Shown: positions 9,517 through 19,420, numbered from the stretch's first letter. The stretch is DNA of 64,000 nucleotides from Rhodospirillales bacterium (GCA_023898765.1 CP060238.1:1426001-1490000); one strand, 5' to 3'. Numbers and translations are program-made. Notes: generated by a model not told the origin, from the sequence alone.

Positions 9517-10968
9517 ATGTCGGCACTAATCAAAGGCAAAACGGGCGAGTGGGAAACTGTGATCGGTATGGAAATCCATGCGCAGGCCACGGCCCGCTCC
9601 AAACTTTTCTCCGGCTCTTCGGCGGCCTTTGGCGCCGAACCGAATTCCCAGGTGTCCATGGTGGACGCGGCCATGCCCGGCATGCTGCCCGTACTGAATA
9701 AAAGATCGGTGGAGCAGGCCGTGCGGACAGGGCTGGGGCTGAATGCCAAAATCAACACAACCTCCGTTTTTGCGCGGAAAAACTATTTCTATCCCGACCT
9801 GCCGCAAGGGTACCAGATCTCGCAATTTGAAGACCCGATTGTCGGGAAAGGCAAAATCGAAATCGATCTGCCGGACGGCAGCACGAAGGATATCGGCATT
9901 ACACGCCTGCATCTGGAACAGGATGCGGGAAAGTCGGTGCATGACCAGCATCCAAGCAAAAGTTTCGTGGATTTGAACCGCTCGGGCAACACGCTGATGG
10001 AAATCGTGTCGGAGCCGGATATCAGGGGCCCCGAAGAAGCCACCGCCTACCTGTCCAAAATCCGTATGATCCTGCGCTATCTGGGAACGTGTGACGGGAA
10101 TATGGAGGAAGGTTCCATGCGGGCGGATGTGAATATCTCTGTGCGTCATCCGGGGGATAAGCTTGGCACCCGCGCGGAAATCAAAAACGTCAACTCTCTC
10201 AAGGCCGTCCATCAGGCCATCGAATATGAGGCGGATCGCCAGATTGAGCTGATCGAAGAGGGCGGGGAAGTGGTGCAGGAAACGCGCCTCTGGGACCCGG
10301 TCAAAATGGAAACGCGCTCCATGCGCTCCAAAGAGGAAGCGCATGACTACCGCTATTTCCCGGACCCGGACCTTTTGCCGCTGGAAATTGAGCAAAGCTG
10401 GATCGACGAAATCAAATCCACGCTGCCGGAACTTCCGGATGAAAAGAAGCACCGCTTTATCGAATCTTACGGACTGAGCCCTTACGATGCGGGCGTGCTG
10501 ATTTCCGAACGGGCGCGGGCGGAATATTTCGAAACGGTAGCCAACGACAACGATACGAAGCTCGCGGCCAACTGGGTGATTAACGAGCTTCTGGGCGCGC
10601 TGAACAAAGACGGCAAAGCGCTCTCGGATTCGCCCATTTCGGCGCAGCAGCTTGGCGGCCTGATTGGGCTGATTTCCGACGGCACCATTTCCGGCAAGAT
10701 CGCCAAAGACGTTTTTGCCGAAATGTATAAAACCGGCCATGACGCCGGCAAAATCGTCGAGGAAAAGGGCCTGAAACAAGTCACCGATACCGGCGCGATT
10801 GAAGCCGTTGTTGACCGGGTGATTGCCGGCAATCCGGATAATGTCGCGGCTTATAAGGCCGGAAAAGACAAGCTTTTCGGCTTCTTCGTCGGGCAGGTCA
10901 TGAAGGAAACGCAAGGCAAAGCCAATCCCGCCATGGTGAACGACCTCCTGAAGAAAAAGCTTTCCTGA
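9517..10968 (+). CDS. gatB: Glutamyl/aspartyl-tRNA amidotransferase subunit B
   Basis: GatB activates the tRNA-bound Glu or Asp with ATP and binds the tRNA. The 483-residue protein has the family core [27 protein letters not shown], the [13 protein letters not shown] segment and [17 protein letters not shown], then a YqeY-like tail ending around [19 protein letters not shown], which binds the tRNA elbow. The start at 9517 is favoured by GAGAGGA 4 bases upstream; an ATG 15 bases earlier is possible. It is the last gene of the gat cluster and is followed by a family A palindromic repeat. Confidence 0.98.
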   Translation: MSALIKGKTGEWETVIGMEIHAQATARSKLFSGSSAAFGAEPNSQVSMVDAAMPGMLPVLNKRSVEQAVRTGLGLNAKINTTSVFARKNYFYPDLPQGYQISQFEDPIVGKGKIEIDLPDGSTKDIGITRLHLEQDAGKSVHDQHPSKSFVDLNRSGNTLMEIVSEPDIRGPEEATAYLSKIRMILRYLGTCDGNMEEGSMRADVNISVRHPGDKLGTRAEIKNVNSLKAVHQAIEYEADRQIELIEEGGEVVQETRLWDPVKMETRSMRSKEEAHDYRYFPDPDLLPLEIEQSWIDEIKSTLPELPDEKKHRFIESYGLSPYDAGVLISERARAEYFETVANDNDTKLAANWVINELLGALNKDGKALSDSPISAQQLGGLIGLISDGTISGKIAKDVFAEMYKTGHDAGKIVEEKGLKQVTDTGAIEAVVDRVIAGNPDNVAAYKAGKDKLFGFFVGQVMKETQGKANPAMVNDLLKKKLS

Positions 10969-10994
10969 CGAAGCGGGGCGAGTACCCCTATTTT

Positions 10995-11089
10995 CGTCAT
11001 TGCGAAGGAGCGTAGCGACTGAAGCAATCCATAGCCAAAAGGAAAAATTCCGGATTGCCGCGCCGCTTTTTCAGCGGCTCGCAATGACG
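10995..11089. repeat. Repeat family A palindromic element (A2)
   Basis: This 95-base element has terminal inverted repeats CGTCATTGCGA...CGCAATGACG, inner GCAATCCA/GGATTGC matching arms and a small central hairpin with GCCGCTTTTTCAGCGGC. It fills most of the 192 bases between gatB and the MraZ-like gene. As a strong hairpin it could also affect transcript ends. Other copies are at 30729 and 54751, with a single arm at 5553. Confidence 0.75.
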
Positions 11090-11160
11090 GGATGAATACC
11101 CGGCCGCTTACGGGGCTTGTTTATTGACTTTTTGAACATCTGCCGTTATTATCCATAATA

Positions 11161-11577
11161 ATGACAGTTAGACAAGAATCTTTATTCAAAGGGAGTCATC
11201 GGCGCGCCGTCGAAGAAAGCGGGCGGGTTGGCTTGCCGAAGGCTTTTCTTACGGTCAGCCTAAAGGAGGCCGGCTTCGACCTTGTGAAACATCCTCATGA
11301 CAAATGCCTTGTCGGATATGTGTCCGGCCGGTTTCCTTTTGAAAAAGCGGATAAATCTTTGTGTGCGGTCTTTGCCGAGGCCGTGAAGCCGGACAGGAAC
11401 GGCAGGTTTATCCTTCCCAAAGCGTCATGGAACCATCCGGAGGAAAAAGAACCCCCGCATGTTACTTTTCTCGGATTTGGAAATTATTTTGAAATCTGGT
11501 CCCCTGAAAAACTCGATGAAATGCCTGAAAAATTTAAGGCTTCACAGCTTAAATCACGCCGTCTTTCTTTTACCTGA
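11161..11577 (+). CDS. MraZ-like protein outside the division cluster
   Basis: The 138-residue protein resembles MraZ, a double SpoVT-AbrB fold DNA-binding protein that usually opens the cell-division cluster. The first copy reads SLFKGSHRRAVEESGRVGLPKAF and the second DRNGRFILPKASW followed by FLGFGNYFEIWSPEKLDE, close to the MraZ pattern GxRxxLP...GxGxxFEIW. The highly conserved DxKGR in copy 1 is changed to EESGR. No mraW, ftsL or other division gene is next to it, so it may be a divergent paralogue or a free-standing regulator. Its end overlaps the convergent purQ by 24 bases. Confidence 0.65.
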   Translation: MTVRQESLFKGSHRRAVEESGRVGLPKAFLTVSLKEAGFDLVKHPHDKCLVGYVSGRFPFEKADKSLCAVFAEAVKPDRNGRFILPKASWNHPEEKEPPHVTFLGFGNYFEIWSPEKLDEMPEKFKASQLKSRRLSFT

Positions 11578-12378
11578 AATCTCGAAATAGGCGGCGGCGT
11601 TCCGGAAGAGCGCATGGCCCCCGGCTTCTTCGGAAAGCGCCTTGCCTTCACGCCGCGCCGCATCTTTCAGGGCGGCATAGTCGTCGCGCTGGCTTACGAA
11701 CATCCCGCGCTCCGGATGGGGCATCATGGCGAGCACCCGTCCGCCGGGGTCCGTAACGCCGGCGATATCGTCGGTGGAGCCGTTGGGGTTGAAGGGAAAG
11801 ACGCCTTTGGCGGCTTCGCCCTCCGGCGTGATGTAGCGCAGGGCGATCTGGTCGTTCTCTTTCAGGGCGGAGAGGGTTGCTTCCTCCATCATGAAGCGTC
11901 CTTCGCCATGTGCGACGGGGATGTGCAGGCGTTCAATGCCCTGTAGCCACGGGGACCTGTTTTTTTCCACGCGCACATCCACCCAGCGGCACTGGTAGCG
12001 GGCCGTGAGGTTATGGGTCACAGCCACGGACCGCTGTCCGTATTTTCCCTCCAGCGCGGGCGCGAGGCCGAGATTGGCCACAATCTGGCAGCCGTTGCAA
12101 ATGCCGATGGTCAGCGTGTCGCGCGCGACAAATTCCCGTAAATGATCCCACAGCGTCAGCCGCATTTTCTGGGCAAAGGCATTGCCGGAGCCGGTGTCGT
12201 CCCCGTAGGAAAATCCGCCGGGCAGGCAGAGCGTCTGGGTTTCCTTCAACTCGGCGGGGGCTTCAATGAGGTCGTTGATATGGCGGATGACGGCTTCGAA
12301 CCCCGCCTGCTTAAAGGCAAAGGCGGTTTCTTCCTCGCAGTTCAGGCCGTATCCGGCGATGACAAGGGCTTTGGCCAT
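11554..12378 (-). CDS. purQ: FGAM synthase glutaminase subunit PurQ
   Basis: PurQ supplies ammonia from glutamine to PurL for FGAR to FGAM conversion in purine synthesis. The 274-residue protein is a class I glutamine amidotransferase: the nucleophile Cys lies in ICNGCQIVANLG near residue 95, and the His-Glu pair lies in MMPHPERGMFV near 224. It is longer than the short PurQ of Bacillus-type systems (about 225 residues) and corresponds to the C-terminal domain of the large one-chain enzyme. It follows purL on the minus strand with a 3-base gap, and they are surely co-expressed. Confidence 0.95.
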   Translation of the reverse strand: MAKALVIAGYGLNCEEETAFAFKQAGFEAVIRHINDLIEAPAELKETQTLCLPGGFSYGDDTGSGNAFAQKMRLTLWDHLREFVARDTLTIGICNGCQIVANLGLAPALEGKYGQRSVAVTHNLTARYQCRWVDVRVEKNRSPWLQGIERLHIPVAHGEGRFMMEEATLSALKENDQIALRYITPEGEAAKGVFPFNPNGSTDDIAGVTDPGGRVLAMMPHPERGMFVSQRDDYAALKDAARREGKALSEEAGGHALFRNAAAYFEISGKRKTA

Positions 12379-12381
12379 TTT

Positions 12382-15279
12382 CTAATACCCCCTCAAAGGC
12401 GCTTTATACGCCTCTTCCAGATCTTCGACCGGCACTTCGAAATCGACAATGCGCAGGAAGGGTTTTTCCATGACGGTGCCGATCTGCGAGACATATTCGA
12501 AATCCTTGAAAATTGTCTCGAAGGCTTTTTGATCCTCCGGGGCGACACTGACCAGCACGCGGCCCGGGCTTTCGGAGAAAATCTTTTTATCCAGCCTCAT
12601 GTCGCTGTCCAGCATGGCGGTAATTCCCAGCCCCGAAGCGATGCACATCTTGGCCAACGCCACGCCGCTTCCGCCCAGCCCCACCGGAATGGCGGCCGCG
12701 CAAAGCCTTTGCCGGTTGGCTTCGGAGAGCAGGCGGTAAAGCTGCATGTTCCTGGCGGCGCAGGTTTCCGGCACGTTGTTGCCCAGAGCGCCATGCAGGG
12801 CGTAATATTCGGAGGCACCCAGCTCGTCCGCCGTATCGCCCAGCATGTAAATCAGGTCATAGGGGCGTTTCAGATCAAGGGAAACGGCTTGGTCTATATC
12901 GGGCATGACCCCCAAAGCGGAGACGAGAAGGGTCGGCGGAATGGAGATTTTAACGGGATTGTCTTTTTCGTCATAGCCTTTGAAGTCGTTAAACATGCTG
13001 TCCTTGCCGGAAATAAGGGGTGTTCCGTAAGCCGTGGACAGGTCGTAAATCGCCTCGGCGGCACGTTTTAACTGGCCCAGACGCTCCGGCTCGTCCGAAG
13101 AGCACCAGCAGAAATTATCCATGATGGCCAGATGCCCGATCGGGCAGCCGGCCGCCACGGCGGCGCGCACCGCCATATCGAGCGAAGCCGCCGCCATATG
13201 ATAGGTGTCGATATCCGAATAGCGCGGAAACAGCCCCTGCGAGAGGACAGCCCCTTTCCGGCTTGTCAGGACCGGGCGGCTGACGGAGGCGTCGGCGCAT
13301 ACGCGGCCCTTGCCCTGCAGTGGCCCCAGAACGGCGCTGCCTTGCACATTATGGTCGTATTGCGTGGCGACGAACTCCTTGGAGCAGATATTCAGCCGTC
13401 CCATCATCGACAGGAGCGTTTCTTTGTAATCCTTGGGTTCGGGAATGTCCGGCTCGGATTCGCCGCCGCGTGTAAAGCTTGTGGCCAAAGGCGTTTCCGG
13501 TACGCCGCTGTGGAGGAAATCCATATCCATATCCATGACCGGCTGTCCCTGCCAGCTTAGAATGGCGCGGCCAGAATCCGTAAACTCTCCTATATCCCAA
13601 GCATTTACGCCACGTTTTTCAAGTAATTTAATAAGTTTATCGACCTGCGCCGGTGGAACGGAGAGCGTCATGCGTTCCTGGCTTTCCGATATCCATATTT
13701 CCCAGGGCTGCATACCGGGATATTTCAGCGGCACTTTATCCAGTTCCAGATGAAACCCGCCGCAGCTTTCCGCCATTTCCCCCACGGAGGAAGACAGGCC
13801 GCCCGCGCCGTTATCCGTAATGGCGTTATAAAGCCCCATGTCGCGGATTTCCTTGACGATCGCATCGGAGAGTTTTTTCTGTGTGATTGGGTCGCCGATT
13901 TGCACCGCCGTCGCCGGAGAGCCTTCATCCAGCGCCACGGAGGAAAAGGTTGCGCCGTGAATACCGTCGCAGCCGACTTTTCCGCCCGCCATGATAATCC
14001 GGTCGCCGGGATGCGCCGCTTTTTCGTGGCCGGGTTTTCCGCCCACCTCGCGGGGAATGACCCCGACCGTTCCGGCAAAAACAAGGGGCTTGCCGATATA
14101 GCGGTCGTCAAAATACATAAAGCCCTGCGGCGTGGAGATTCCGGAGCAGTTGCCGCCGACATTTACGCCCGCAACCACGCCCTTGAGGACGGTTTCGGCC
14201 GAGAGGCTTTTGTTTTTCCGGCCCTTGCCGCGGTAGTAGCCCGTATCTTTCCGCGGGTCGGCAAGGCAAAAGCCGTAGCGGTTCAGGACGGGCTTGGCGC
14301 CCTGTCCGAATCCGATGCAGTCCCGGTTCACCCCGACAATTCCCGTAATCGCGCCGCCAAAGGGGTCCAGCGCCGACGGGGAGTTGTGCGTTTCCATCTT
14401 GTCGGTAATCATCCAGTCTTCGTCGAAAACGATCCCGCCGGAATTGTCCTTGAAAACGGAGATGCAGAAATCGTTTTTGCCTTTGGCCGCGCGAATGTCT
14501 TTTGTCGCCCGGCGGATATAATGTTTGTAAAGCCCGTCTTTGATGTCATCTATGGGGGAGGCGAAGATCGTGTGCTTGCAATGCTCCGACCATGTCTGGG
14601 CCAGCGTCTCCAGCTCTATGTCTTTGGGGTTCCTGCCTTCCTTTTCAAAATGCGCCTGGATGGCTTTCATATAGAACAGGGACAGCCCCAGAGGTCCGCG
14701 CGTCGTTCCATCCGCATTCCTGATACCGTTTTTACCGATCTCGGCAAGCTCTTCGTCGGACACGTTCAAATCGACTTCGTCGGCGCCGGGCGCATGATTG
14801 TCAAGATGAACCCTGGGAATGACGACGGGCAAGGGATCGCCGCCCCGCTGGATATGGGCGCGCTGGATCAGCGGGTTGTGCAATGTGTCGGCAAATGTCC
14901 GGACGTCCGATTCGCTTAAGCTTCCGTCCAGAAGGATCAGGCGGGAGGAATAAACGGGCTGGTTGTCATTCAGGGTCAGGGCCGCCAGCTCCGTGGCCGT
15001 ATGTCCGACATTGTCGGTAACGCCGGGCAGGAACCCGATTTCCACGGCCCAGTCGAAAGAGGCTTTTGCCTCGTCATTGAGGAAGGCTTTTTGCGTAACC
15101 GGATTGACGAAAGATTGCGTCAGTTTATCCAGAGAGGCCGCGCCTTTGATATCGTTTTCAATCGTGTAAACATCCACGACGCGAACGCCGACGGATTTTC
15201 CCGTTTTCGTAAAATGTTCCTGCAGCGCTTTCGCGCGACCGTCTTCCAAAAGAGTAAAAACTTCGATACGCTGGGCCAT
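12382..15279 (-). CDS. purL: FGAM synthase large subunit PurL, long form
   Basis: PurL is the ATP-dependent synthetase subunit that makes FGAM. At 965 residues it is about 200 longer than the usual alphaproteobacterial PurL (about 740). The first roughly 170 residues form an N-terminal domain like that of the one-chain enzyme (PurS-like), after which the family core appears: LAQTWSEHCKHTIF, METHNSPSALDPFGGAITG, VGGNCSGISTPQGFMYFDD and ITDNGAGGLSSSVGEMAES. It thus looks like a large-type enzyme with its glutaminase split off as PurQ. A separate PurS should not be needed. It is divergent from nuoG. Confidence 0.96.
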   Translation of the reverse strand: MAQRIEVFTLLEDGRAKALQEHFTKTGKSVGVRVVDVYTIENDIKGAASLDKLTQSFVNPVTQKAFLNDEAKASFDWAVEIGFLPGVTDNVGHTATELAALTLNDNQPVYSSRLILLDGSLSESDVRTFADTLHNPLIQRAHIQRGGDPLPVVIPRVHLDNHAPGADEVDLNVSDEELAEIGKNGIRNADGTTRGPLGLSLFYMKAIQAHFEKEGRNPKDIELETLAQTWSEHCKHTIFASPIDDIKDGLYKHYIRRATKDIRAAKGKNDFCISVFKDNSGGIVFDEDWMITDKMETHNSPSALDPFGGAITGIVGVNRDCIGFGQGAKPVLNRYGFCLADPRKDTGYYRGKGRKNKSLSAETVLKGVVAGVNVGGNCSGISTPQGFMYFDDRYIGKPLVFAGTVGVIPREVGGKPGHEKAAHPGDRIIMAGGKVGCDGIHGATFSSVALDEGSPATAVQIGDPITQKKLSDAIVKEIRDMGLYNAITDNGAGGLSSSVGEMAESCGGFHLELDKVPLKYPGMQPWEIWISESQERMTLSVPPAQVDKLIKLLEKRGVNAWDIGEFTDSGRAILSWQGQPVMDMDMDFLHSGVPETPLATSFTRGGESEPDIPEPKDYKETLLSMMGRLNICSKEFVATQYDHNVQGSAVLGPLQGKGRVCADASVSRPVLTSRKGAVLSQGLFPRYSDIDTYHMAAASLDMAVRAAVAAGCPIGHLAIMDNFCWCSSDEPERLGQLKRAAEAIYDLSTAYGTPLISGKDSMFNDFKGYDEKDNPVKISIPPTLLVSALGVMPDIDQAVSLDLKRPYDLIYMLGDTADELGASEYYALHGALGNNVPETCAARNMQLYRLLSEANRQRLCAAAIPVGLGGSGVALAKMCIASGLGITAMLDSDMRLDKKIFSESPGRVLVSVAPEDQKAFETIFKDFEYVSQIGTVMEKPFLRIVDFEVPVEDLEEAYKAPLRGY

Positions 15280-15387
15280 GGTTCACGTTTTAAACCACAG
15301 GAAGCTTACATTCTATAGCGTTTTTTGTTTTTTTCTGCTTTTTCCCCGTGTACTCTGTCTGCGTCTTTGTTTTAAAAAGTCCGGGTC

Positions 15388-17439
15388 ATGCCAAAGCTCA
15401 CTATCACCATCAACGATTCTGAAATCGAAGTCGAAGCGGGAACCTCTATCCTCGAAGCTGCAAAGCAGCTTGGAATCGAAATCCCGCATTTTTGTTATCA
15501 TGACCGCCTGAGTCCGGCGGGGAATTGCCGCATGTGTCTGGTGGAACTGGAAGGGGCGCCCAAGCCTGTGGCGTCCTGCTGCATGAATGCCGGGGACAAG
15601 ATGGTTGTCCGCACGAATTCGGAGAAGGTCAAAAAGTCGCGCAACGGCGTCATGGAGCTGATGCTGGTGAACCATCCGCTGGATTGTCCGATTTGCGATC
15701 AGGGCGGGGAGTGCGATCTGCAGGATCAGGCGGTGGCCTACGGTTATGACCGCTCGCGCTATCACGAAAGCAAGCGCGCCGTGCCGAACAAAGATGTCGG
15801 GCCTTTGATTAAAACGATCATGACCCGCTGCATTAACTGTACGCGCTGCGTCCGCTTCGGGGAAGAAATCGCGGGAACGCCCGTTCTGGGGCAGATGAAT
15901 CGCGGGGAAGATGCGGAAATCGGCACGTTTATCGAAACGGCTGTCAGTACGGAACTCTCCGGCAACCTGATTGACATTTGCCCTGTCGGGGCGCTGACCT
16001 CCCGGCCGTTTGCCTTTACGGCCCGGCCCTGGGAGCTTGAACACACAAAGAGCGTCGATGTGCATGACGGTCTGGGCGTAAATATCCGGGTTGATTCGCG
16101 CGCGGGCGAAGTGATGCGCGTGCAGCCGCGCCTCAATGAAAATATCAATCAGGAATGGCTGGACGACCGGGCGCGCTTTTCCTGCGACGGGTTGAAGCAC
16201 AAACGGCTGGATCGTCCTTATGTCCGCAACACGGAGACGGGAAAGCTGGAGCCGGCCAGTTGGGAAGAAGCGTTTACGGCGGCGGCTGAAAAACTCAAAA
16301 CCTTTAAAGGCGACAACATTGCCGCCTTTGCAGGCGATCTGGCGGATGTCGAATCCATGATCGCGCTCAAGGACCTGATGCACGATATGAAATGTTCCAA
16401 TCTGGAATGCCGTGTGGACGGGGCCCGCTTCGATACTTCCAGCCGCGCCGGATACGTGTTCAATTCCAGCATCGCGGGAGTCGATCGGGCCGATGCCGTT
16501 TTGATCGTCGGGTCCAATCCAAGGTGGGAAGCGGCGCTTTTGAATACGCGCCTCCGCGCGGCGGCGGTGAAGCGGCACGTGCCCGTGGCGCTGATTGGTA
16601 AAAAAGTCGATCTGTCTTATCCTTACGAATATCTGGGAGAAGGACCCCGGGACCTCGAAAAACTTCTTCAGTCAAAATCCGGTTTCGCCAAAGTCCTGCA
16701 GGACGCAAACACGCCGATGATTATCGTCGGGGCGGGGGCCTTTGCCCGCGAAGACGGGGAAGCGGTGCAGGCGCTGGCGCGCTGCGCGGCGGAAACGTTC
16801 GGTATGCTCAAAGAGGAATGGAACGGATTTAACGTCCTGCATCACGCGGCTTCGCGTGTGGGCGCGATCGAGATCGGCTTTTTGCCCGAAAAACCCTTCA
16901 AAACCGAAGAGGCCGGGCTGGTGTACCTGCTGAATGTGGATACGCCTGAAGTTTTAGGGGATATCCACCCTCATTCCTGCGTCATTTATCAGGGGCATCA
17001 CGGGGACAAGGGGGCCGCCCGAGCCGACATTATTTTCCCCGGCGCGGCCTATACCGAAAAAAGCGGCATTTACATGAACACCGAAGGCCGTCCGCAAATG
17101 GCTCTCAAGGCTGTGGATCCGCCAGGAGAGGCCAGGGAAGACTGGAAAATTCTCCGCGCTCTTTCCGGCTATTGCAAACGGACGCTGCGGTATGATGATC
17201 TGGCGCAGCTTCACAAAAGGCTGGTTGCGGAATTCCCGCAATTCGATCTGATGGATGAAGTCGCTGTCGCTTTCTGGGAAGGTTTTGGAAAAGCGGGAGA
17301 GGTGTCTGCGGCGCCGTTCAAGTCTCCGGTCGAAGATTTTTACCTGACAAATGTGATTACAACGTCTTCCCCGACCATGCAGGAATGCTCGAAAGCGTTT
17401 TTGCATAAGGAAGACCCTCTTGCGGAGGCTGCGGAATGA
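15388..17439 (+). CDS. nuoG: NADH-quinone oxidoreductase subunit G
   Basis: NuoG is the large iron-sulfur subunit of the peripheral arm of complex I. The 683-residue protein has the plant-type ferredoxin domain at residues 1-80 (HFCYHDRLSPAGNCRMCLVE), the His-Cys3 segment HPLDCPICDQGGECDLQDQ, the 4Fe-4S motif CINCTRCVRFGEEI near residue 150 and a molybdopterin-like domain after about 220. Its length is typical of alphaproteobacteria. It is the first gene of the nuo cluster here; the subunits A-F that usually precede it are absent, the upstream neighbour being the divergent purL. It overlaps the next gene by 4 bases (ATGA). Confidence 0.97.
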   Translation: MPKLTITINDSEIEVEAGTSILEAAKQLGIEIPHFCYHDRLSPAGNCRMCLVELEGAPKPVASCCMNAGDKMVVRTNSEKVKKSRNGVMELMLVNHPLDCPICDQGGECDLQDQAVAYGYDRSRYHESKRAVPNKDVGPLIKTIMTRCINCTRCVRFGEEIAGTPVLGQMNRGEDAEIGTFIETAVSTELSGNLIDICPVGALTSRPFAFTARPWELEHTKSVDVHDGLGVNIRVDSRAGEVMRVQPRLNENINQEWLDDRARFSCDGLKHKRLDRPYVRNTETGKLEPASWEEAFTAAAEKLKTFKGDNIAAFAGDLADVESMIALKDLMHDMKCSNLECRVDGARFDTSSRAGYVFNSSIAGVDRADAVLIVGSNPRWEAALLNTRLRAAAVKRHVPVALIGKKVDLSYPYEYLGEGPRDLEKLLQSKSGFAKVLQDANTPMIIVGAGAFAREDGEAVQALARCAAETFGMLKEEWNGFNVLHHAASRVGAIEIGFLPEKPFKTEEAGLVYLLNVDTPEVLGDIHPHSCVIYQGHHGDKGAARADIIFPGAAYTEKSGIYMNTEGRPQMALKAVDPPGEAREDWKILRALSGYCKRTLRYDDLAQLHKRLVAEFPQFDLMDEVAVAFWEGFGKAGEVSAAPFKSPVEDFYLTNVITTSSPTMQECSKAFLHKEDPLAEAAE

Positions 17440-17840
17440 GCAAAACAACCCTTGAACAGGTGCGGATATTCCATGAAACCTACGGGCTGCCCGTGAAGGC
17501 GTCACCGGATATTTCGGATTCGAAAACGAACGATCTGCGGATCAATCTGCTGGCGGAGGAACTGGAGGAACTGAAAGAAGCTCTTGCCGGCGGGGATATC
17601 GTCGAAACGCTGGATGCGCTGGTGGATCTCCAATATGTTCTGGACGGGGCCTTTTTGTCTTTCGGGTTGCAGGATTTGAAAGCCCCTGCCTTCGAGGAGG
17701 TGCAGCGCTCCAATATGAGCAAGCTCGGAAAAGACGGAAAACCGGTCGTGCGCGAGAGCGATGGAAAAATCCTCAAAGGGCCGGATTATTTCAAGCCGGA
17801 CCTGACGCAATTTTTTGACCTGCCGGAGGCTGCCGAATGA
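17436..17840 (+). CDS. MazG/PRA-PH fold nucleotide pyrophosphohydrolase-like protein
   Basis: The 134-residue protein has the all-alpha NTP pyrophosphatase pattern: [16 protein letters not shown] near residue 40 gives the EExxE metal site and [15 protein letters not shown] follows with the paired acidic residues. The C-terminal part [18 protein letters not shown] is common in the phage and bacterial subgroup that acts on dNTPs or modified nucleotides. Its start overlaps the nuoG stop and its stop overlaps the nuoH start, both by 4 bases (ATGA), so it is fully wired into the complex I operon. No known complex I role exists for this fold. Confidence 0.82.
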   Translation: MSKTTLEQVRIFHETYGLPVKASPDISDSKTNDLRINLLAEELEELKEALAGGDIVETLDALVDLQYVLDGAFLSFGLQDLKAPAFEEVQRSNMSKLGKDGKPVVRESDGKILKGPDYFKPDLTQFFDLPEAAE

Positions 17841-18856
17841 CACCCGATTTTCTGGCCCTGTGGAACGGTTATGGCGCGCCCCTCTTCTGGATCGTCCTTC
17901 ATATCGCGGTGATTGTCGGGGCGGTGCTGGTGCTTGTCGCGTACTACACCTATGCGGAGCGGAAGATCATGGGCGCGATGCAGCGCCGTCAGGGGCCGAT
18001 GACGGTGGGGCCGTTCGGGCTTCTCCAGCCGCTGGCGGACGGGATCAAGCTCCTGTCCAAGGAAACGATTTTACCCACGCAGGCCAACGGGCCGGTCTTC
18101 TTTCTGGCGCCTGTGCTTGGCTTCATGCTTGCCCTGACCGCGTGGGCCGTTATCCCGGTGGGGTACCAGCTTGCGCTGGCCGACATCAATGTCGGGATTT
18201 TGTACCTGTTTGCCATTTCCTCCATGGGCGTTTACGGCGTCATCATGGCGGGGTGGGGGTCCAATTCCAAATATGCGTTTCTGGGCGGGATGCGCTCGGC
18301 GGCGCAGATGGTGTCTTATGAAGTTTCGATGGGTCTTATTATCGTCACCGTTCTGCTTTGCACCGGCTCCTTGAATTTAAGCGAGATCGTTCTGGCGGAA
18401 CGCTCCGTCTGGATGCAGATATTGCTTCTCCCCATGCTGGTGGTGTTTCTGGTGTCCATTCTGGCGGAAACAAACCGCGCGCCTTTCGACCTGCCGGAAG
18501 GGGAGTCGGAAATTTCCGGCGGGTTTATGGTGGAATATTCCGCGATGGCCTATGCGCTCTTTTTTCTGGGCGAATATGCGAACATGATTCTGATGAGCGG
18601 GATGACGGTTGTCCTGTTTCTCGGGGGCTGGTTGCCGCCTTTCGGGATCGAGGCACTGGCCTTCGTGCCGGGAATTGTCTGGTTCGCCCTGAAAACATTT
18701 GCCGTTATGTTTTTCTATGTCTGGGCGCGGGCGACGTTTCCGCGCTACCGCTATGACCAGCTTATGCGTCTGGGCTGGAAAGTTTTCCTGCCTTTCACCT
18801 TGCTCTGGGTCGTTGTGGTGTCCGGCTCTCTGGTTTATTTTGATGCGTTGCCATAG
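17837..18856 (+). CDS. nuoH: NADH-quinone oxidoreductase subunit H
   Basis: NuoH is the membrane subunit at the junction of the peripheral arm and the proton-pumping arm, and forms the quinone chamber. The 339-residue protein has about eight membrane helices, the signature [18 protein letters not shown] near residue 36, [15 protein letters not shown] near 62 and the cytoplasmic loop [19 protein letters not shown] near 212. Length is normal. Translation is probably coupled to the upstream MazG-fold gene by the ATGA overlap, so that gene does not polar-block nuoH. Confidence 0.98.
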   Translation: MTPDFLALWNGYGAPLFWIVLHIAVIVGAVLVLVAYYTYAERKIMGAMQRRQGPMTVGPFGLLQPLADGIKLLSKETILPTQANGPVFFLAPVLGFMLALTAWAVIPVGYQLALADINVGILYLFAISSMGVYGVIMAGWGSNSKYAFLGGMRSAAQMVSYEVSMGLIIVTVLLCTGSLNLSEIVLAERSVWMQILLLPMLVVFLVSILAETNRAPFDLPEGESEISGGFMVEYSAMAYALFFLGEYANMILMSGMTVVLFLGGWLPPFGIEALAFVPGIVWFALKTFAVMFFYVWARATFPRYRYDQLMRLGWKVFLPFTLLWVVVVSGSLVYFDALP

Positions 18857-18870
18857 GTGTAAATGAAGAG

Positions 18871-19353
18871 ATGAAAAAATATCTGAACGCATTTTTGCTG
18901 GTTGAAATTGTAAAGGGCATGGCCCTGACGCTCAAATACATGTTTTTCGTGCCGCGCGTGACGATCAACTATCCGCATGAAAAGGGGCCTTTAAGCCCGC
19001 GCTTCCGGGGGGAGCACGCGCTGCGCCGCTATCCGGACGGGGAAGAGCGCTGCATCGCCTGCAAATTATGCGAGTGCATTTGCCCGGCACAGGCCATTAC
19101 GATTGAGGCGGAGCCGCGCGAAGACGGCTCCCGCCGGACGACCCGTTACGATATCGACATGACCAAATGCATTTATTGCGGCCTGTGTCAGGAAGCCTGC
19201 CCCGTGGATGCGATTGTGGAAGGCCCGAACTTTGAATATGCGACCGAAACCCGGGAAGAGCTTTACTACGACAAGAAAAAGCTTCTGGAGAACGGGGACC
19301 GCTGGGAAGCGCAGATCGCCCGCAATCTTGCCCAAAACGCGCCTTACAAATAA
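18871..19353 (+). CDS. nuoI: NADH-quinone oxidoreductase subunit I
   Basis: NuoI carries clusters N6a and N6b of complex I. The 160-residue protein has two 4Fe-4S motifs, [12 protein letters not shown] near residue 62 and [12 protein letters not shown] near 101, and the alphaproteobacterial N-terminal helix [19 protein letters not shown]. It starts 15 bases after nuoH behind a GAAGAG site. The next nuo gene, nuoJ, is about 1.5 kb away, beyond one plus-strand and two minus-strand genes, so nuoJ probably has its own promoter. Confidence 0.98.
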   Translation: MKKYLNAFLLVEIVKGMALTLKYMFFVPRVTINYPHEKGPLSPRFRGEHALRRYPDGEERCIACKLCECICPAQAITIEAEPREDGSRRTTRYDIDMTKCIYCGLCQEACPVDAIVEGPNFEYATETREELYYDKKKLLENGDRWEAQIARNLAQNAPYK

Positions 19354-19384
19354 ATTATAAATTTCAATAGGTTAACAAAGTTTT

Positions 19385-19414
19385 TTGCATTCCGTTTGCC
19401 CGATTCCATATAAT
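19385..19414 (+). promoter_or_regulatory. Candidate promoter directly before a small reading frame
   Basis: TTGCAT at 19385-19390 and a perfect TATAAT at 19409-19414 are separated by 18 bases. The predicted transcript start (about 7 bases after the -10 element) falls at or beside the ATG at 19421, so any transcript would be leaderless. The promoter lies in the 265 bases between nuoI and the pagL-like gene. Confidence 0.45.
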
Positions 19415-19420
19415 GCAGAT

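Noticed and set aside
9526..10914. 462-codon frame opposite gatB
   Set aside because: Antisense to gatB, with a composition typical of a shadow of a real gene.
15313..16578. 421-codon frame opposite nuoG
   Set aside because: Antisense shadow; no ribosome-binding site or motif.
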